Positions 54,210-63,835 of a DNA stretch of 64,000 nucleotides are shown piece by piece. The notes under the pieces are model-generated. The model was not told the origin of the DNA and did no database searches. It saw only the letters and a list, made by a program, of their open reading frames with translations. This DNA comes from Agapetus fuscipes. Its lineage: Eukaryota; Arthropoda; Insecta; Trichoptera; Glossosomatidae. Within the stretch, counting starts at the first letter, position 1; every line of letters begins with the position of its first letter. The position numbers and the translations under genes are program-made. The stretch covers positions 1 through 64,000 of the forward strand of contig CATOGX010000086.1 in assembly GCA_951799405.1 (NCBI GenBank), in the 5' to 3' direction.

Positions 54210-54560
54210 GGTCAGAGTGGGTCCCTCGCGTGTACGGCGAAGGTTCCGTGGACACGAGCTGTGGACACCCTCATTGGGGCCGGGCGCCTGCAAATCGGCC
54301 TCCTCCGATGCCGTGTCCGGCATAAGATGGAGGTCAGGCAGTGTTTCCGCTGCCTCGGGTTCGCTCACGTCGCATCGAGGTGTGACGTGAGGGAGCCGGG
54401 GGGGGCTGGACTGTGCAGACGTTGTGGGGAAGAGGGGCACAACTCAGCGGGCTGCACAAGCCCGCTTTGCTGTGCCCCTTGCAAAAGGAGGGGACTGCCT
54501 GCCGCACATTGGTGCGGTAGTGGGCAGTGCGGGGAGCGGAAGCGATGCCTTCGGAGATGA
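54210..54560 (+). pseudogene. S6 ORF1 C-terminal fragment
   Basis: The last 116 codons of ORF1 with the three zinc knuckles (CFRCLGFAHVASRC, CRRCGEEGHNSAGC, CAPC...HWC). It is diverged from S5 at many codons. It ends in the ATGA overlap. Confidence 0.85.
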
Positions 54561-57500
54561 CCGCACTCAACATCCTGCAAGTCAACCTGGGTCACTGCCA
54601 AGTGGCTCAGGACCTGATGCAGCAGGTGGCGGCGGAGGGGAGGTTGGATGTTGTTCTGGTGTCGGAGCAGTATCGTGACTGTAACAGTCGCTGGTACTGT
54701 GACGATTCCGGAGTGGCTGCAATCTTCCTTCCGTCGCAGAGGGCGATCGTCTCTGGACGAAATCGCGCTGCTAGCAGGGGGTGGACGTGGGTTGAGGTGG
54801 CAGGCTGTAGACTGTACAGCTGCTACTTCTCGCCAAATGCTCCACTGCAGCAGTTTATGGACGACCTCCGCGACCTGGAGAGTGACGTCAGGACGTCAAC
54901 GCTGCCAGTTATCGTGGCCGGCGACTTCAACGCCTGGTCGACTGAATGGGGTTCGTCAACGACTAACAGGCGGGGCTCTATCCTGGGTGATGTGGCTGCG
55001 GGCTTGCATTTGCACATTGCGAATGTGGGTTCGGAGTTTACGTTCCGCAGGGGAGCCACGGGCTCAGTCGTTGACGTAACATTCGCCAGCGAGGGAATAA
55101 TCGGGCTGGTGAAAAACTGGCGTGTACTCGATGATTACACGCACAGCGATCACCAGTACGTGTCTTTCTCGCTGGAGAGAGGACCCCGGCCAGGTCGGTC
55201 GGGTCGCCCGGGAAACTCCGCTGTTGGCGGTTGGAGCCTTCGATCCCTGGATCAGGAGGCTCTAGAAGCCATGGTGGAGAGCCTCAGGGTGACGGTTGAG
55301 GATGCTGGCGGCGCGGCAGACAGGGTTGAGAGGCTTGACGACCTCACCAGGCGCGCTTGCGACGCGGCCATGGCTCGGTGCTCGAGGCGCCGTGCGGGTG
55401 CGCCGGCCTATTGGTGGACAGACACCATAGCCCGCCTCCGCGCGGCGTGTCTTGCCCGACGCAGGGCTGCCCAACGGGCACGGGCGACGGACGGCGTAGA
55501 CGACAGCGCTTACCAGCGATACCGGGCCGCCCGCAAAGAGCTTAAGCTAGCTATCAAGCGCAGCAAGGAGAGGTGCTGGGAAGAACTGTGCGAATCGGTG
55601 AATAACGACCCCTGGGGACTGCCGTACAAGATTGTACGACAGAAGCTACGGGGACGAGATCTTGATCCGTTTCTCATGGACTCCCAAAACCTCACGAGCG
55701 TAATAGACGCTCTCTTTCCTGCGCATGAACGGAGGGTGGAAAGAGGCCCCGCTCCTTTGGGAGCGGACTTCGAACCATTCTCCCGGGCTGAGCTCGATGC
55801 GGCGGCGGCCAGGATCAAAACTGGAAGGGCGCCCGGACCAGACAATGTCCCGAACGAAGTCGTACTGTTGGTTGCCAAGAAGTTTCCCGATGTGCTGTTG
55901 AGCGTGTACAACGCCTGCCTGGAGGAGGGTAGATTCGGTGACGCCTGGAAGAGGCAAAGGCTTGTCCTTGTCTCTAAAAAGGCTGTCGCCGTTGGGCCCT
56001 CCTCTTTTAGGCCCTTGTGCATGCTTGCCGGCTACGGGAAGCTTCTTGAGAGACTGGTGGTTGGAAGGCTTCTCCCAATCCTCGAATCCGAGGATGGAGG
56101 GCTCTCCGAACACCAGTACGGCTTCAGACCGGGACGCTCCACCCTGGACGCTGTGGAGCGCGTAGTGGACACGGTCCGGACGGCTTGGCAGGGGTCGGTG
56201 AAAAGGCACCGGCAGGTCATGCTTGTGGCTCTGGACGTCCGGAATGCCTTCAACTCGGCGCGCTGGGATTTAACTCTCAGGGCGCTGAGGGAGAGCTTTC
56301 GGGTCCCGGAGTACCTGATGGCCTTGCTGGAGAGCTACTTTGATGGTCGGACGCTTGAATATCGATGCGGTGCCGAAGGCAGCGTCGAGACGCGACAGCT
56401 GACGTCTGGGGTCCCTCAGGGCTCGGTTTTAGGACCAACCCTGTGGAACGTCATGTACGACGGCTTGTTGCGGACGAAGCTGCCGGCGGACGCAAGCGTC
56501 GTTGCTTTTGCGGACGACATCGCGGTAATGATCACCGGCAAAACCTGCGAGGAGATCACTGCTACGGGGAACGAGGCCCTCCGTAGGGTAAAACGCTGGC
56601 TGGATAGCTCCGGACTGGAGCTGGCAGTCCAGAAGACGGAGGCAGTGCTGTTCAGCCGAAGGCGACGACCTGCGCTGCCTAAGCTGACGCTAGGGGGCTT
56701 CGAGGTGCCGCTGGTTAAATCTATGCGGTACCTCGGTGTCCAACTCGATCATCGACTCCGCTTCGGGGAACATATCGAGCTGGCGGCGGCGAGGGCAAGC
56801 GTGGTGGCGCAACAGCTGGGAAGGCTCATGCCGAACGTCGGCGGGCCCAAATCGAGCAGGAGGAGACTCCTGCACGAGGTGGTGCACTCGACGCTTTTGT
56901 ATGGGGCACCCATCTGGGCGAAGTCGCTTGAGGTTGAGCACTACAGGAAGAAGATGGCAAGTGTGCAGAGGAGGAGTGCACTCAGGGTTATCTCTGGGTA
57001 TCGCACGATCTCCGAGGACGCAGCGCTGGTGCTATCTTCTTCGCCTCCGATTCACCTCCTGGCGCGAGAACGCCAGGAGAGAAGAGAGCGGAAGAGAGAC
57101 GGTCTAGAAGACCCCTCTAGAGACGCGATATACTCGCAGTGGCAGCAACGCTGGGACACGGCAGTTGGTGGACGCTGGACGCGAAGACTTATCAGCGACC
57201 TGAGGACCTGGTGCCAAAGGAAGCATGGTGGTCTGAGCTACCGGCTCACCCAGCTGCTGAGTGGACACGGCTGCTTCGGAAACTTCCTGCAAAGGATAGG
57301 CAAAGAAGCAGCCGCAGCCTGCTGGCACTGCGATGCAACAGAAGACGACGCCGAGCATACGATGCTAGCGTGTCCGGCCTGGGCGACTGAGAGGGCGTCA
57401 CTTGTGGCTGCCCTCGGGGTCGATCACCTGGAGGTGGATACGGTGGTGACGACAATGCTCCGGTCGGCTGATAACTGGCGGGCGTGGGAGGACTTCGCCT

Positions 57501-57577
57501 CGAGCGTAATGGGACAGAAGGAGGACGCCGAGCGCGAGAGGAGAGGACGGCCCGCGGCCGCCGTAGAAGCCGACTGA
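54557..57577 (+). CDS. S6 ORF2: endonuclease-reverse transcriptase (mosaic)
   Basis: 1006 aa from the ATGA start (another ATG at 54545). Endonuclease VSEQ, GDFNA, VVDVTF and SDH, and RT LDVRNAFNSARW, GVPQGSVLGP and FADD, are all present. Residue changes against S5 are frequent up to about PNVGGPKS (56.85 kb) and rare after it. A 3-residue insertion (RPGRSGRPG region, ~55195) accounts for the extra length. The frame is intact, so the hybrid protein may be functional, but the copy lacks a leader. Confidence 0.9.
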   Translation: MTALNILQVNLGHCQVAQDLMQQVAAEGRLDVVLVSEQYRDCNSRWYCDDSGVAAIFLPSQRAIVSGRNRAASRGWTWVEVAGCRLYSCYFSPNAPLQQFMDDLRDLESDVRTSTLPVIVAGDFNAWSTEWGSSTTNRRGSILGDVAAGLHLHIANVGSEFTFRRGATGSVVDVTFASEGIIGLVKNWRVLDDYTHSDHQYVSFSLERGPRPGRSGRPGNSAVGGWSLRSLDQEALEAMVESLRVTVEDAGGAADRVERLDDLTRRACDAAMARCSRRRAGAPAYWWTDTIARLRAACLARRRAAQRARATDGVDDSAYQRYRAARKELKLAIKRSKERCWEELCESVNNDPWGLPYKIVRQKLRGRDLDPFLMDSQNLTSVIDALFPAHERRVERGPAPLGADFEPFSRAELDAAAARIKTGRAPGPDNVPNEVVLLVAKKFPDVLLSVYNACLEEGRFGDAWKRQRLVLVSKKAVAVGPSSFRPLCMLAGYGKLLERLVVGRLLPILESEDGGLSEHQYGFRPGRSTLDAVERVVDTVRTAWQGSVKRHRQVMLVALDVRNAFNSARWDLTLRALRESFRVPEYLMALLESYFDGRTLEYRCGAEGSVETRQLTSGVPQGSVLGPTLWNVMYDGLLRTKLPADASVVAFADDIAVMITGKTCEEITATGNEALRRVKRWLDSSGLELAVQKTEAVLFSRRRRPALPKLTLGGFEVPLVKSMRYLGVQLDHRLRFGEHIELAAARASVVAQQLGRLMPNVGGPKSSRRRLLHEVVHSTLLYGAPIWAKSLEVEHYRKKMASVQRRSALRVISGYRTISEDAALVLSSSPPIHLLARERQERRERKRDGLEDPSRDAIYSQWQQRWDTAVGGRWTRRLISDLRTWCQRKHGGLSYRLTQLLSGHGCFGNFLQRIGKEAAAACWHCDATEDDAEHTMLACPAWATERASLVAALGVDHLEVDTVVTTMLRSADNWRAWEDFASSVMGQKEDAERERRGRPAAAVEAD

Positions 57578-57833
57578 AAGGCGTCACGTAACGCGGTGTA
57601 GTTGGTAACGCAATGAGCGTTGCCACAGCGAGTAGAGTAGACGCCATCAGCGTATAAACCATTACCACACTCCCAGCGTAATACTTCATTGGTAGGTCCG
57701 GAGTGTGGTAGATGCTTGCACGGGAGAGGTTTTTAGTGGGTAGGCCCGCAGCAGGGAGAGTCCCACACTGCCAATCTAGTGACCGGCTGTCACTTGGCGT
57801 CTTATAAAAGATTTTCCTTCTTCCAACGCGAAA

Positions 57834-57874
<41 letters not shown>

Positions 57875-57876
<2 letters not shown>

Positions 57877-57978
57877 TTAGGTTAGGTTAGGTTAGGTTAG
57901 GTTAGGTTAGGTTAGGTTAGGTTAGGTTAGGTTAGGTTAGGTTAGGTTAGGTTAGGTTAGGTTAGGTTAGGTTAGGTT
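57875..57978 (+). repeat. Telomeric TTAGG spacer S6/T2 (longest)
   Basis: 104 bp of perfect GGTTA units, followed by the poly(T) of T2. Confidence 0.95.
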
Positions 57979-58284
57979 TTTTTTTTTGGTGTGGGAGTTG
58001 CGAGAGGATCACCTTGCTTATCACGGACAAGGTTTAAAAATTCTGAGGGATTAGACACGGTTTGTCATTTCCCTTGTGGATCTTTCTATGTTTCGTTTTT
58101 TCTTTGTAAGTGTAGGGATGGGATGGAAAGCGTCCGTGCACGACTTTATTGGAACCATCCCGGCATTCGCCATTACGACTGAGGAATCACGGTAAACTCA
58201 GTCGGGATGGGCGGCTCATTGGCCTTCCGGTTTGGTTAAATTAACCTCCGGCATCTCATTACCTATATGTGATATCTGTTTTTA

Positions 58285-61200
58285 TTAGTCAGTTCGTGTC
58301 TGTGTTAGTGCAAGTGTTTGTGTCTCCTTAACATTTTCCTCGTTTATTTTTCTCATTATTTTATAAATAGTTCCAAAATAGTCAAAAATTGTTTTTGTGT
58401 ATGAAGAATCCAATATTAATTTTCTGATTTCACTGAGATTTTGAACGTTGATGTTACATTTATTTTCCAGATTGAATTTGGTTTTTTCAAGGAAGGGACA
58501 TTCAAAAAGCAAATGAAGGACAGTTTGTTCACTTTGGTTGTTACATGGACAGGTGTTTATAGTTAGAATTTTGAATCTATACAGGTAACTGCGGAAGAAA
58601 CCATGCCCAGACAGGAACTGGGTCGTTTCGTAAGTCGGTGAGTACTTTCTGGCTAGTAACATTGCTTCTTGTATGTTTTGGAAGAACATCCTTGTGGTGC
58701 TTCCTGCAGTATCCCTTAGATATGCATCGTTCCAGTCCGACAAGGTTTTTGCCTTTAGTTCTCCTCTAGCATGGCTGATTGGGTAACTATCGTAGACAGG
58801 TTTCAACTTTAAAGACCCAGCTGCTCTTGCCAGTTCGTCCGCCCGGTCGTTCCCAGGGTCACAAGAGTGGCCCTTGACCCATCGAAATGATATCCGACAA
58901 CCCTTCGCTCTTAAACGGTCACATCTGGAGAAAATTTCCCTCACAATTGGGTTGAGGCTTTCGCAATCCTTGATCGCATTCAGACCGGAGAGGGAATCGG
59001 ATTCCACACGGATCGTTGAACCAGTGATTCCTTTTTTAAGGGCCCATTCAGCGGCCGCCTGCATTGCGAAAAGCTCGGCCTGAAACACAGAACAGTGATC
59101 GTCGAGTTTAAGCTTTCTGCTGTCAACCTCGACTCCTTCCCTGAACACAGCAAATGCAGCGCCTACTCTGCCCTCCAGGCGACTGCCATCCGTGAAGATA
59201 CAGTACTGGACGTGAGTCCTTACAGCCTGTAGGTCAAGCTCTTCACCCTGGAGACGCGCCGGGTGTGGTAAAGACCTCCAGTCTACTGTCCTCATGCAGG
59301 TCCTGTCCGAAGGGAGTGAGAACAGGGGGGCTCCCTGTTTTATACGGTAGAGCTCGGATGTCTCCAAGACCCGGAGATGCAGAGGGGGGACTCCCGAAAT
59401 GGCCATAGCGGAATTCAGAGACATTGTGCGATACCCGCGGCATAGACGGATGCATATGGGCCTTTGAGCTTGATTTAGCTTTTTTCGCACGGCTTTTGAA
59501 GCGCATGCATTAGCCCATATGCTGGAACAATATAGCGCCATTGGTTCCACTGCCCCCATGTATAGGGTCTTGAGTACGTCTGATGATAATCCCCAGGTAG
59601 GTTTAGCGGTTCGGGCGATTGCACCAAACGTCTTCGCCATTCTTTGACAGACATATTCTACGTGTTTGGTGAACTTTAAATTGTTATCAATGATGACTCC
59701 CAACAATTTGAAGTTGTCGACGATCTTGATCCTATGTGGTCCGAGGAATAGATCGGGATTGCGATCTATGTATTTCCTCGTGACACACATTGCTAAGGTC
59801 TTAGATGGCGAGAACTTCAGCTTGCAACGCATGCTCCAGTCGTAGATTGTCTTGAGAGCGTTGTCGGCTCGCTTCTTGGTTTCAGACATCGTTCTCCCCG
59901 AAGCGATCAGAACGATGTCGTCAGCATAAGCCTGAACATGCGTTTCATCGTCGAATGTTTGCTGCAGCAGATCGTCGACGATGACGTTCCAAAAGAACGG
60001 GCCGCACGCAGATCCCTGCACGCAGCCCAGAGATGTCGTTTTGCTAACAGTCGTGTTGCCAAAAATTAATTTGACTCTTCTCCCTGATAGGTAAGATTTG
60101 ACTAGGGAGTATAAATTTTTCGGGCAGCGTTTTTTCCCCAGTTCGACCAGAAGGAAAGGCCACCATGCGTGGTCAAATGCTCCCTTAATGTCGAGCGAGA
60201 CCACCAGAGCGATCATCTTCCTTTTGAGAGTTTGATGAAGGATCGATGTGATTCTGTTGAGTGCATCTTCAGCGGACTTCTGTCTTGTGAATCCATATTG
60301 GTTTTCGCTTAAAAGGTGTTTGGTGTAGAAGAGCCACGAGAGCCTTCCAACTATCACCTTTTCGAGGACTCGACCCAAAACAGGCAGCAAACCAATGGGT
60401 CTCAGGGATCCGACGTCATCCTGAGGCTTCCCATGTTTAGGAATCAGGATAACGTTTGATTCTTTCCAAGTAGTCGGGAAACATCCAGTCATGAGGCATC
60501 CATTCATAATTTTGACGACAGTATCCAGACACGTCTCCACAGCGTGCTGGCAGATGTCCGATGTAAAGCCATCCAGACCGGGGGCCTTTTTAGGGCTGAT
60601 GCTCAATACAGCGCGCTGGATTTCACCAGCTGTGAAGCTGACGTCGTCATCAGTATCCGGTATTAGAAGACTAGACTCCCTGATGTGTGCGTGTACTGCT
60701 AAATCAGAAGTAGGATCGTCGTCAGGAAAGAAATGTTCCAACAGGGCCGCAGCGGTTGCAGCCTCATTGCCTTGTCCTCTGCCATCTATTTTGATAGTGC
60801 TGGGGACCGGTAAGCTGCGCTTACCAGTTATCCTGGCTAACATGGACCAGACCGTTTCACGGTTCTGTATACAGCAGAATTCTTTCCAGCTGGCCGTTTT
60901 AGCAGCAGATACGGCATTTCGAAATTCTTCTTTCACTTGTAGGTACGCTGGAAGAGTCACAAGACGCCGGACCGCCCCAGAATTCTGCAGCTTCCTCTTG
61001 GCGGCGACAACTCTACCCTTTAAAGACAGTAAGTCGTCCGACCACCAAGGGCATGTTCGACCCTTAAAGCCCTTGACAGGAGGAATGGCTCCCTTGCAAG
61101 CCGTATTCAAAGCCGCATTGAAGTCGTTGCACGCATGTTCAACGTCTTCGGGTAGAGTACAACCCTCAAAATCCATGGTCTCTCCCGTTGACTCTCGTAG

Positions 61201-61974
61201 GATGCTGGTAAACTTGCCCCAATTTGCCTTAGCAGTGGCATAAAATCTTGTCTGCTTTCTTGTCACAGTCCGATTAGAGGTTGTAGTTAATTCAAAGGAG
61301 ATCAGATTGTGATCCGAAAAGCAACTGGCAGAAGTATCGACCCGCCACATCATGATTGCTTCTGAAATTCCACCACTGCAGAGTGTAACATCAATCCATG
61401 ATACGAACCTGCGGTTACCTCTGATGGTGTCAAACGTAGGTGTAGATCCCTCGTTGAGGACGGTCCAGCCGAGTTCAGCACACAGGTCGATGACCGCAGC
61501 ACCTCTGGGGTCAGTTCTGGTGCTGCCCCACCATGTGCTTTTTGCGTTGAAATCACCGCCTATTATGAATTGGCAATCTTGGAACTCGGCAGGCATCCTC
61601 GCAAGCCTGGCGAGAATCGGACTCAAATCCGCTCGTGGTTCTATATAGACAGAGCCCAGGATCACGCAGTGCTCCCCAACATGGACTGACACGAACACGG
61701 CGTTTTCGTCAGTATACTCCGAGATCATGACCCCTCTAAGGTTGTGAGATCTCAAGAGTATGGCAGCTTTACAGGGTTTTTCACGGCTCGATGAGGGTGA
61801 CTGGTACAAAGTTCCAGTCATGCCCCGGACGGTACCGGTCGAACCCGTATACGGCTCCTGCAGCAACAGCACGTCAAAGGTCCTCAAGTTGGCCATGTCC
61901 AAGGCCAGTGAAGATCTCTGCAGGTTGACCTGGCAAATCTTAACTGGATCGGGCTCACTGCGTGTGTCATCCAT
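58285..61974 (-). CDS. T2 ORF2: endonuclease-RT-RNase H (TRAS-like)
   Basis: 1229 aa, ATG at 61974 overlapping ORF1 by 8 nt. The endonuclease spans ~11-230: N17, E40 (LQEP), D141/N143 (GGDFNAKS), D195 (SWIDVT), D221/H222 (SDH). The RT spans ~460-770: KAPGLDGF, LIPKHGKP, D595 (SLDIKGAF), CVQGSACGP, YADD 683-686. RNase H spans ~923-1052: D929 (TDGS), E967 (QAEL), D992 (ESDS), H1036 (KGHS), D1043 (GNDRAD). A C-terminal finger is C1142/C1144/H1154/C1159. It would cut the CCTAA strand target and copy its RNA. RNase H distinguishes it from the S family. All catalytic residues are present. Confidence 0.93.
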   Translation of the reverse strand: MDDTRSEPDPVKICQVNLQRSSLALDMANLRTFDVLLLQEPYTGSTGTVRGMTGTLYQSPSSSREKPCKAAILLRSHNLRGVMISEYTDENAVFVSVHVGEHCVILGSVYIEPRADLSPILARLARMPAEFQDCQFIIGGDFNAKSTWWGSTRTDPRGAAVIDLCAELGWTVLNEGSTPTFDTIRGNRRFVSWIDVTLCSGGISEAIMMWRVDTSASCFSDHNLISFELTTTSNRTVTRKQTRFYATAKANWGKFTSILRESTGETMDFEGCTLPEDVEHACNDFNAALNTACKGAIPPVKGFKGRTCPWWSDDLLSLKGRVVAAKRKLQNSGAVRRLVTLPAYLQVKEEFRNAVSAAKTASWKEFCCIQNRETVWSMLARITGKRSLPVPSTIKIDGRGQGNEAATAAALLEHFFPDDDPTSDLAVHAHIRESSLLIPDTDDDVSFTAGEIQRAVLSISPKKAPGLDGFTSDICQHAVETCLDTVVKIMNGCLMTGCFPTTWKESNVILIPKHGKPQDDVGSLRPIGLLPVLGRVLEKVIVGRLSWLFYTKHLLSENQYGFTRQKSAEDALNRITSILHQTLKRKMIALVVSLDIKGAFDHAWWPFLLVELGKKRCPKNLYSLVKSYLSGRRVKLIFGNTTVSKTTSLGCVQGSACGPFFWNVIVDDLLQQTFDDETHVQAYADDIVLIASGRTMSETKKRADNALKTIYDWSMRCKLKFSPSKTLAMCVTRKYIDRNPDLFLGPHRIKIVDNFKLLGVIIDNNLKFTKHVEYVCQRMAKTFGAIARTAKPTWGLSSDVLKTLYMGAVEPMALYCSSIWANACASKAVRKKLNQAQRPICIRLCRGYRTMSLNSAMAISGVPPLHLRVLETSELYRIKQGAPLFSLPSDRTCMRTVDWRSLPHPARLQGEELDLQAVRTHVQYCIFTDGSRLEGRVGAAFAVFREGVEVDSRKLKLDDHCSVFQAELFAMQAAAEWALKKGITGSTIRVESDSLSGLNAIKDCESLNPIVREIFSRCDRLRAKGCRISFRWVKGHSCDPGNDRADELARAAGSLKLKPVYDSYPISHARGELKAKTLSDWNDAYLRDTAGSTTRMFFQNIQEAMLLARKYSPTYETTQFLSGHGFFRSYLYRFKILTINTCPCNNQSEQTVLHLLFECPFLEKTKFNLENKCNINVQNLSEIRKLILDSSYTKTIFDYFGTIYKIMRKINEENVKETQTLALTQTRTD

Positions 61975-63154
61975 AGTTGATACTCTCCCTGGTACGTTCT
62001 TCTAACTTTAATAAGTATGGACACAGACGGCTGTTTGCTCGGTGTCCAACTGAGGTCTTTGCGCTGGTCCTAGTGTTCGCCTTGCAGCAGTTGTGACACG
62101 TCTCTTTGTCCTTGTTGTCCTTGTCGGGGCATTCCGAGAGACGGTGCTCCTTTGCACAGTTCATGCATCTCTGTTTTTCGGTACACTTTGAAGCAAAGTG
62201 ACCGAAACCAAGGCACTTGTAGCATTGTACAATCGGGGAGCAGTCTTCGACATGCACTCGGAGGAATCCTATGTTTAGTCTGCCACACCGGAGCAATGCC
62301 TCTCGGAGCGCTGGTTTTACCGATGCGATGATATTTTTCAGTTTATCATTACGGTTTTTGGTTACACGAATGATTTTAAACTGTTCCTCGGTGTTCGTGT
62401 CCCCGATGATGTCCCCGATGGTGTCATTCTGGAATGTGAGGCATTCAAGAAATTCCGCGTTAAGAGTTTCCTTGTTAACACCCTTGAAAATAACCAGCGG
62501 CTGTCTGCGCCTGCCGGCCTCGGCCCTCAGATCCGTCTTTGCTACGACGGCATCCCTAAGCTTAGCAGCATGCTCAGCATTAGGGAGAGTGATGACAATT
62601 CGGTTTCCAGAGATGGCAGAGACTCCCTTTATTCCAATTTTTAAATCTTTCGGTTTAACAGCTGAGACAATTTTCTTCCTAATAGAGTCCGAAGTGTCGT
62701 CCTCCCGAGAGCTTGAAACAATTAGGGCGTATGTTCTTTCTGGTTTCGTCGGTAGCCCTGGCGCAAGATCCTCCCTGGTGTCACCTCGCAGGACACCTGT
62801 CGGCAGGTTAGATTTGACGGCAGCGGAATACCCAGCAACTGGCTTAGCAAGCTCCTCCACCCTTGCGGCCAGGTTGGCTATTTGATTCTTAATTTCACAA
62901 AGGTCGTTGCTGGGAGCAGGAGACTTTATTATCCTTGGCCTTTCGACACATGGTAATTGATTTGCCAGCCTCTCGATCTGGGTTGCCCAATCCACGATGT
63001 CAGGGGACTTTGCCTTCTTCAAAATCTGCTGGCACAAGAGACTGATCCGCGCAGAAGTGGAGGGGGGTGGAGTATCCGTACTTGGCGAGAATGCCGGGGA
63101 GAGTGACCTTGAGGCCCGAGACCTTTGTCCCTGTGATGGCGGTGTGCGCTGCAT
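61967..63154 (-). CDS. T2 ORF1: Gag-like protein (TRAS-like)
   Basis: 395 aa, nearly the same as T1 ORF1 (changes such as NDKLKNIIA and LREALLRCG). Zinc knuckles at 311-324, 330-342 and 353-378. Start ATG 63152-63154; TGA at 61967-61969. It would bind element RNA and pair with ORF2 in the RNP. Confidence 0.92.
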   Translation of the reverse strand: MQRTPPSQGQRSRASRSLSPAFSPSTDTPPPSTSARISLLCQQILKKAKSPDIVDWATQIERLANQLPCVERPRIIKSPAPSNDLCEIKNQIANLAARVEELAKPVAGYSAAVKSNLPTGVLRGDTREDLAPGLPTKPERTYALIVSSSREDDTSDSIRKKIVSAVKPKDLKIGIKGVSAISGNRIVITLPNAEHAAKLRDAVVAKTDLRAEAGRRRQPLVIFKGVNKETLNAEFLECLTFQNDTIGDIIGDTNTEEQFKIIRVTKNRNDKLKNIIASVKPALREALLRCGRLNIGFLRVHVEDCSPIVQCYKCLGFGHFASKCTEKQRCMNCAKEHRLSECPDKDNKDKETCHNCCKANTRTSAKTSVGHRANSRLCPYLLKLEERTRESINYG

Positions 63155-63271
63155 CCTGATGAATCAAGGATTCATCCGCAGAGACTTGAGAGACCTCAAC
63201 GCCGGTCACACGGCAAACCTGGGCCAAGTAAGAGACCTCGACGCGGGTAAGACGTCAAACCCGGCCCCACA

Positions 63272-63835
63272 AAGGGAAAACTCTGGACGCTTTTCCGGGT
63301 TTTTCCGTGATTTTTCCGAGGTTTTCCGGGAAGTTAGGTTTCTTGACTTTTGAGGAAAAACCGCGGAAAATTTTCCGGAGGGAATGTTTAGTTAATCAAG
63401 AAAACAAACGGCACACTGAAGTACAAAGACTACACGAAACGACGCTCGGCTTTTCACAACACTGCAGGAAAATTCCAACGATTTTCCGGGATTTCCCGGG
63501 ATTTTTCCGAGGTTTTCCGAGAAGTTAGGTTTCTTGACTTTTGAGGAAAAATCCTCGGAAAATTTTTCGGAGGGGATGCTTAGTTAATCAAGAAAACAGA
63601 CGGCACACTGAAGTACGAAGCCTACACGAAACGACGCTCGGTTTTTCACAACAACACTGCAGGAAAATTCCAACGATTTTCCGGGATTTTCCGGGATTTT
63701 TCCGAGGTTTTCCGAGAAGTAAGAGTTCTTCACTCTTGAGGAAAAACCTCGGAAAATTTTCCAAAGGAAATGTTAATCCGCGAAACGGCGCACTGCAGGA
63801 CAAGTTGAGACGAAACGGCGCTCGATTTAGAAAGA
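63272..63835 (-). repeat. T2 leader tandem monomers (3 units)
   Basis: Units restart at 63331, 63522 and about 63717 (spacing 191 and 195 bp) with the same ccgaggttttccga, aagtta and gaggaaaa motifs as T1. The end of the last unit is where T2 stops matching T1. Confidence 0.8.

Larger units (their letters stand above)
54208..57874 (+). mobile_element. SART-like element S6 (5'-truncated, mosaic)
   Basis: It enters within the ORF1 tail (gggtcagagtgggtccc) and ends in a 40-nt poly(A) (57835-57874). The left part up to about 56.85 kb differs clearly from S5 at many positions; from there to the poly(A) it is almost identical to S2/S4. Confidence 0.9.
57979..63835 (-). mobile_element. TRAS-like element T2 (leader cut at 63,835)
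   Basis: On the minus strand it comprises leader with three monomers, ORF1, intact ORF2, 3' UTR and poly(A) at 57979-57987. It matches T1 through gctcgatttagaaag and then departs into gaagaagaag, so it lacks T1's distal 0.7-kb leader. No telomeric repeat follows within the window. Confidence 0.88.
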
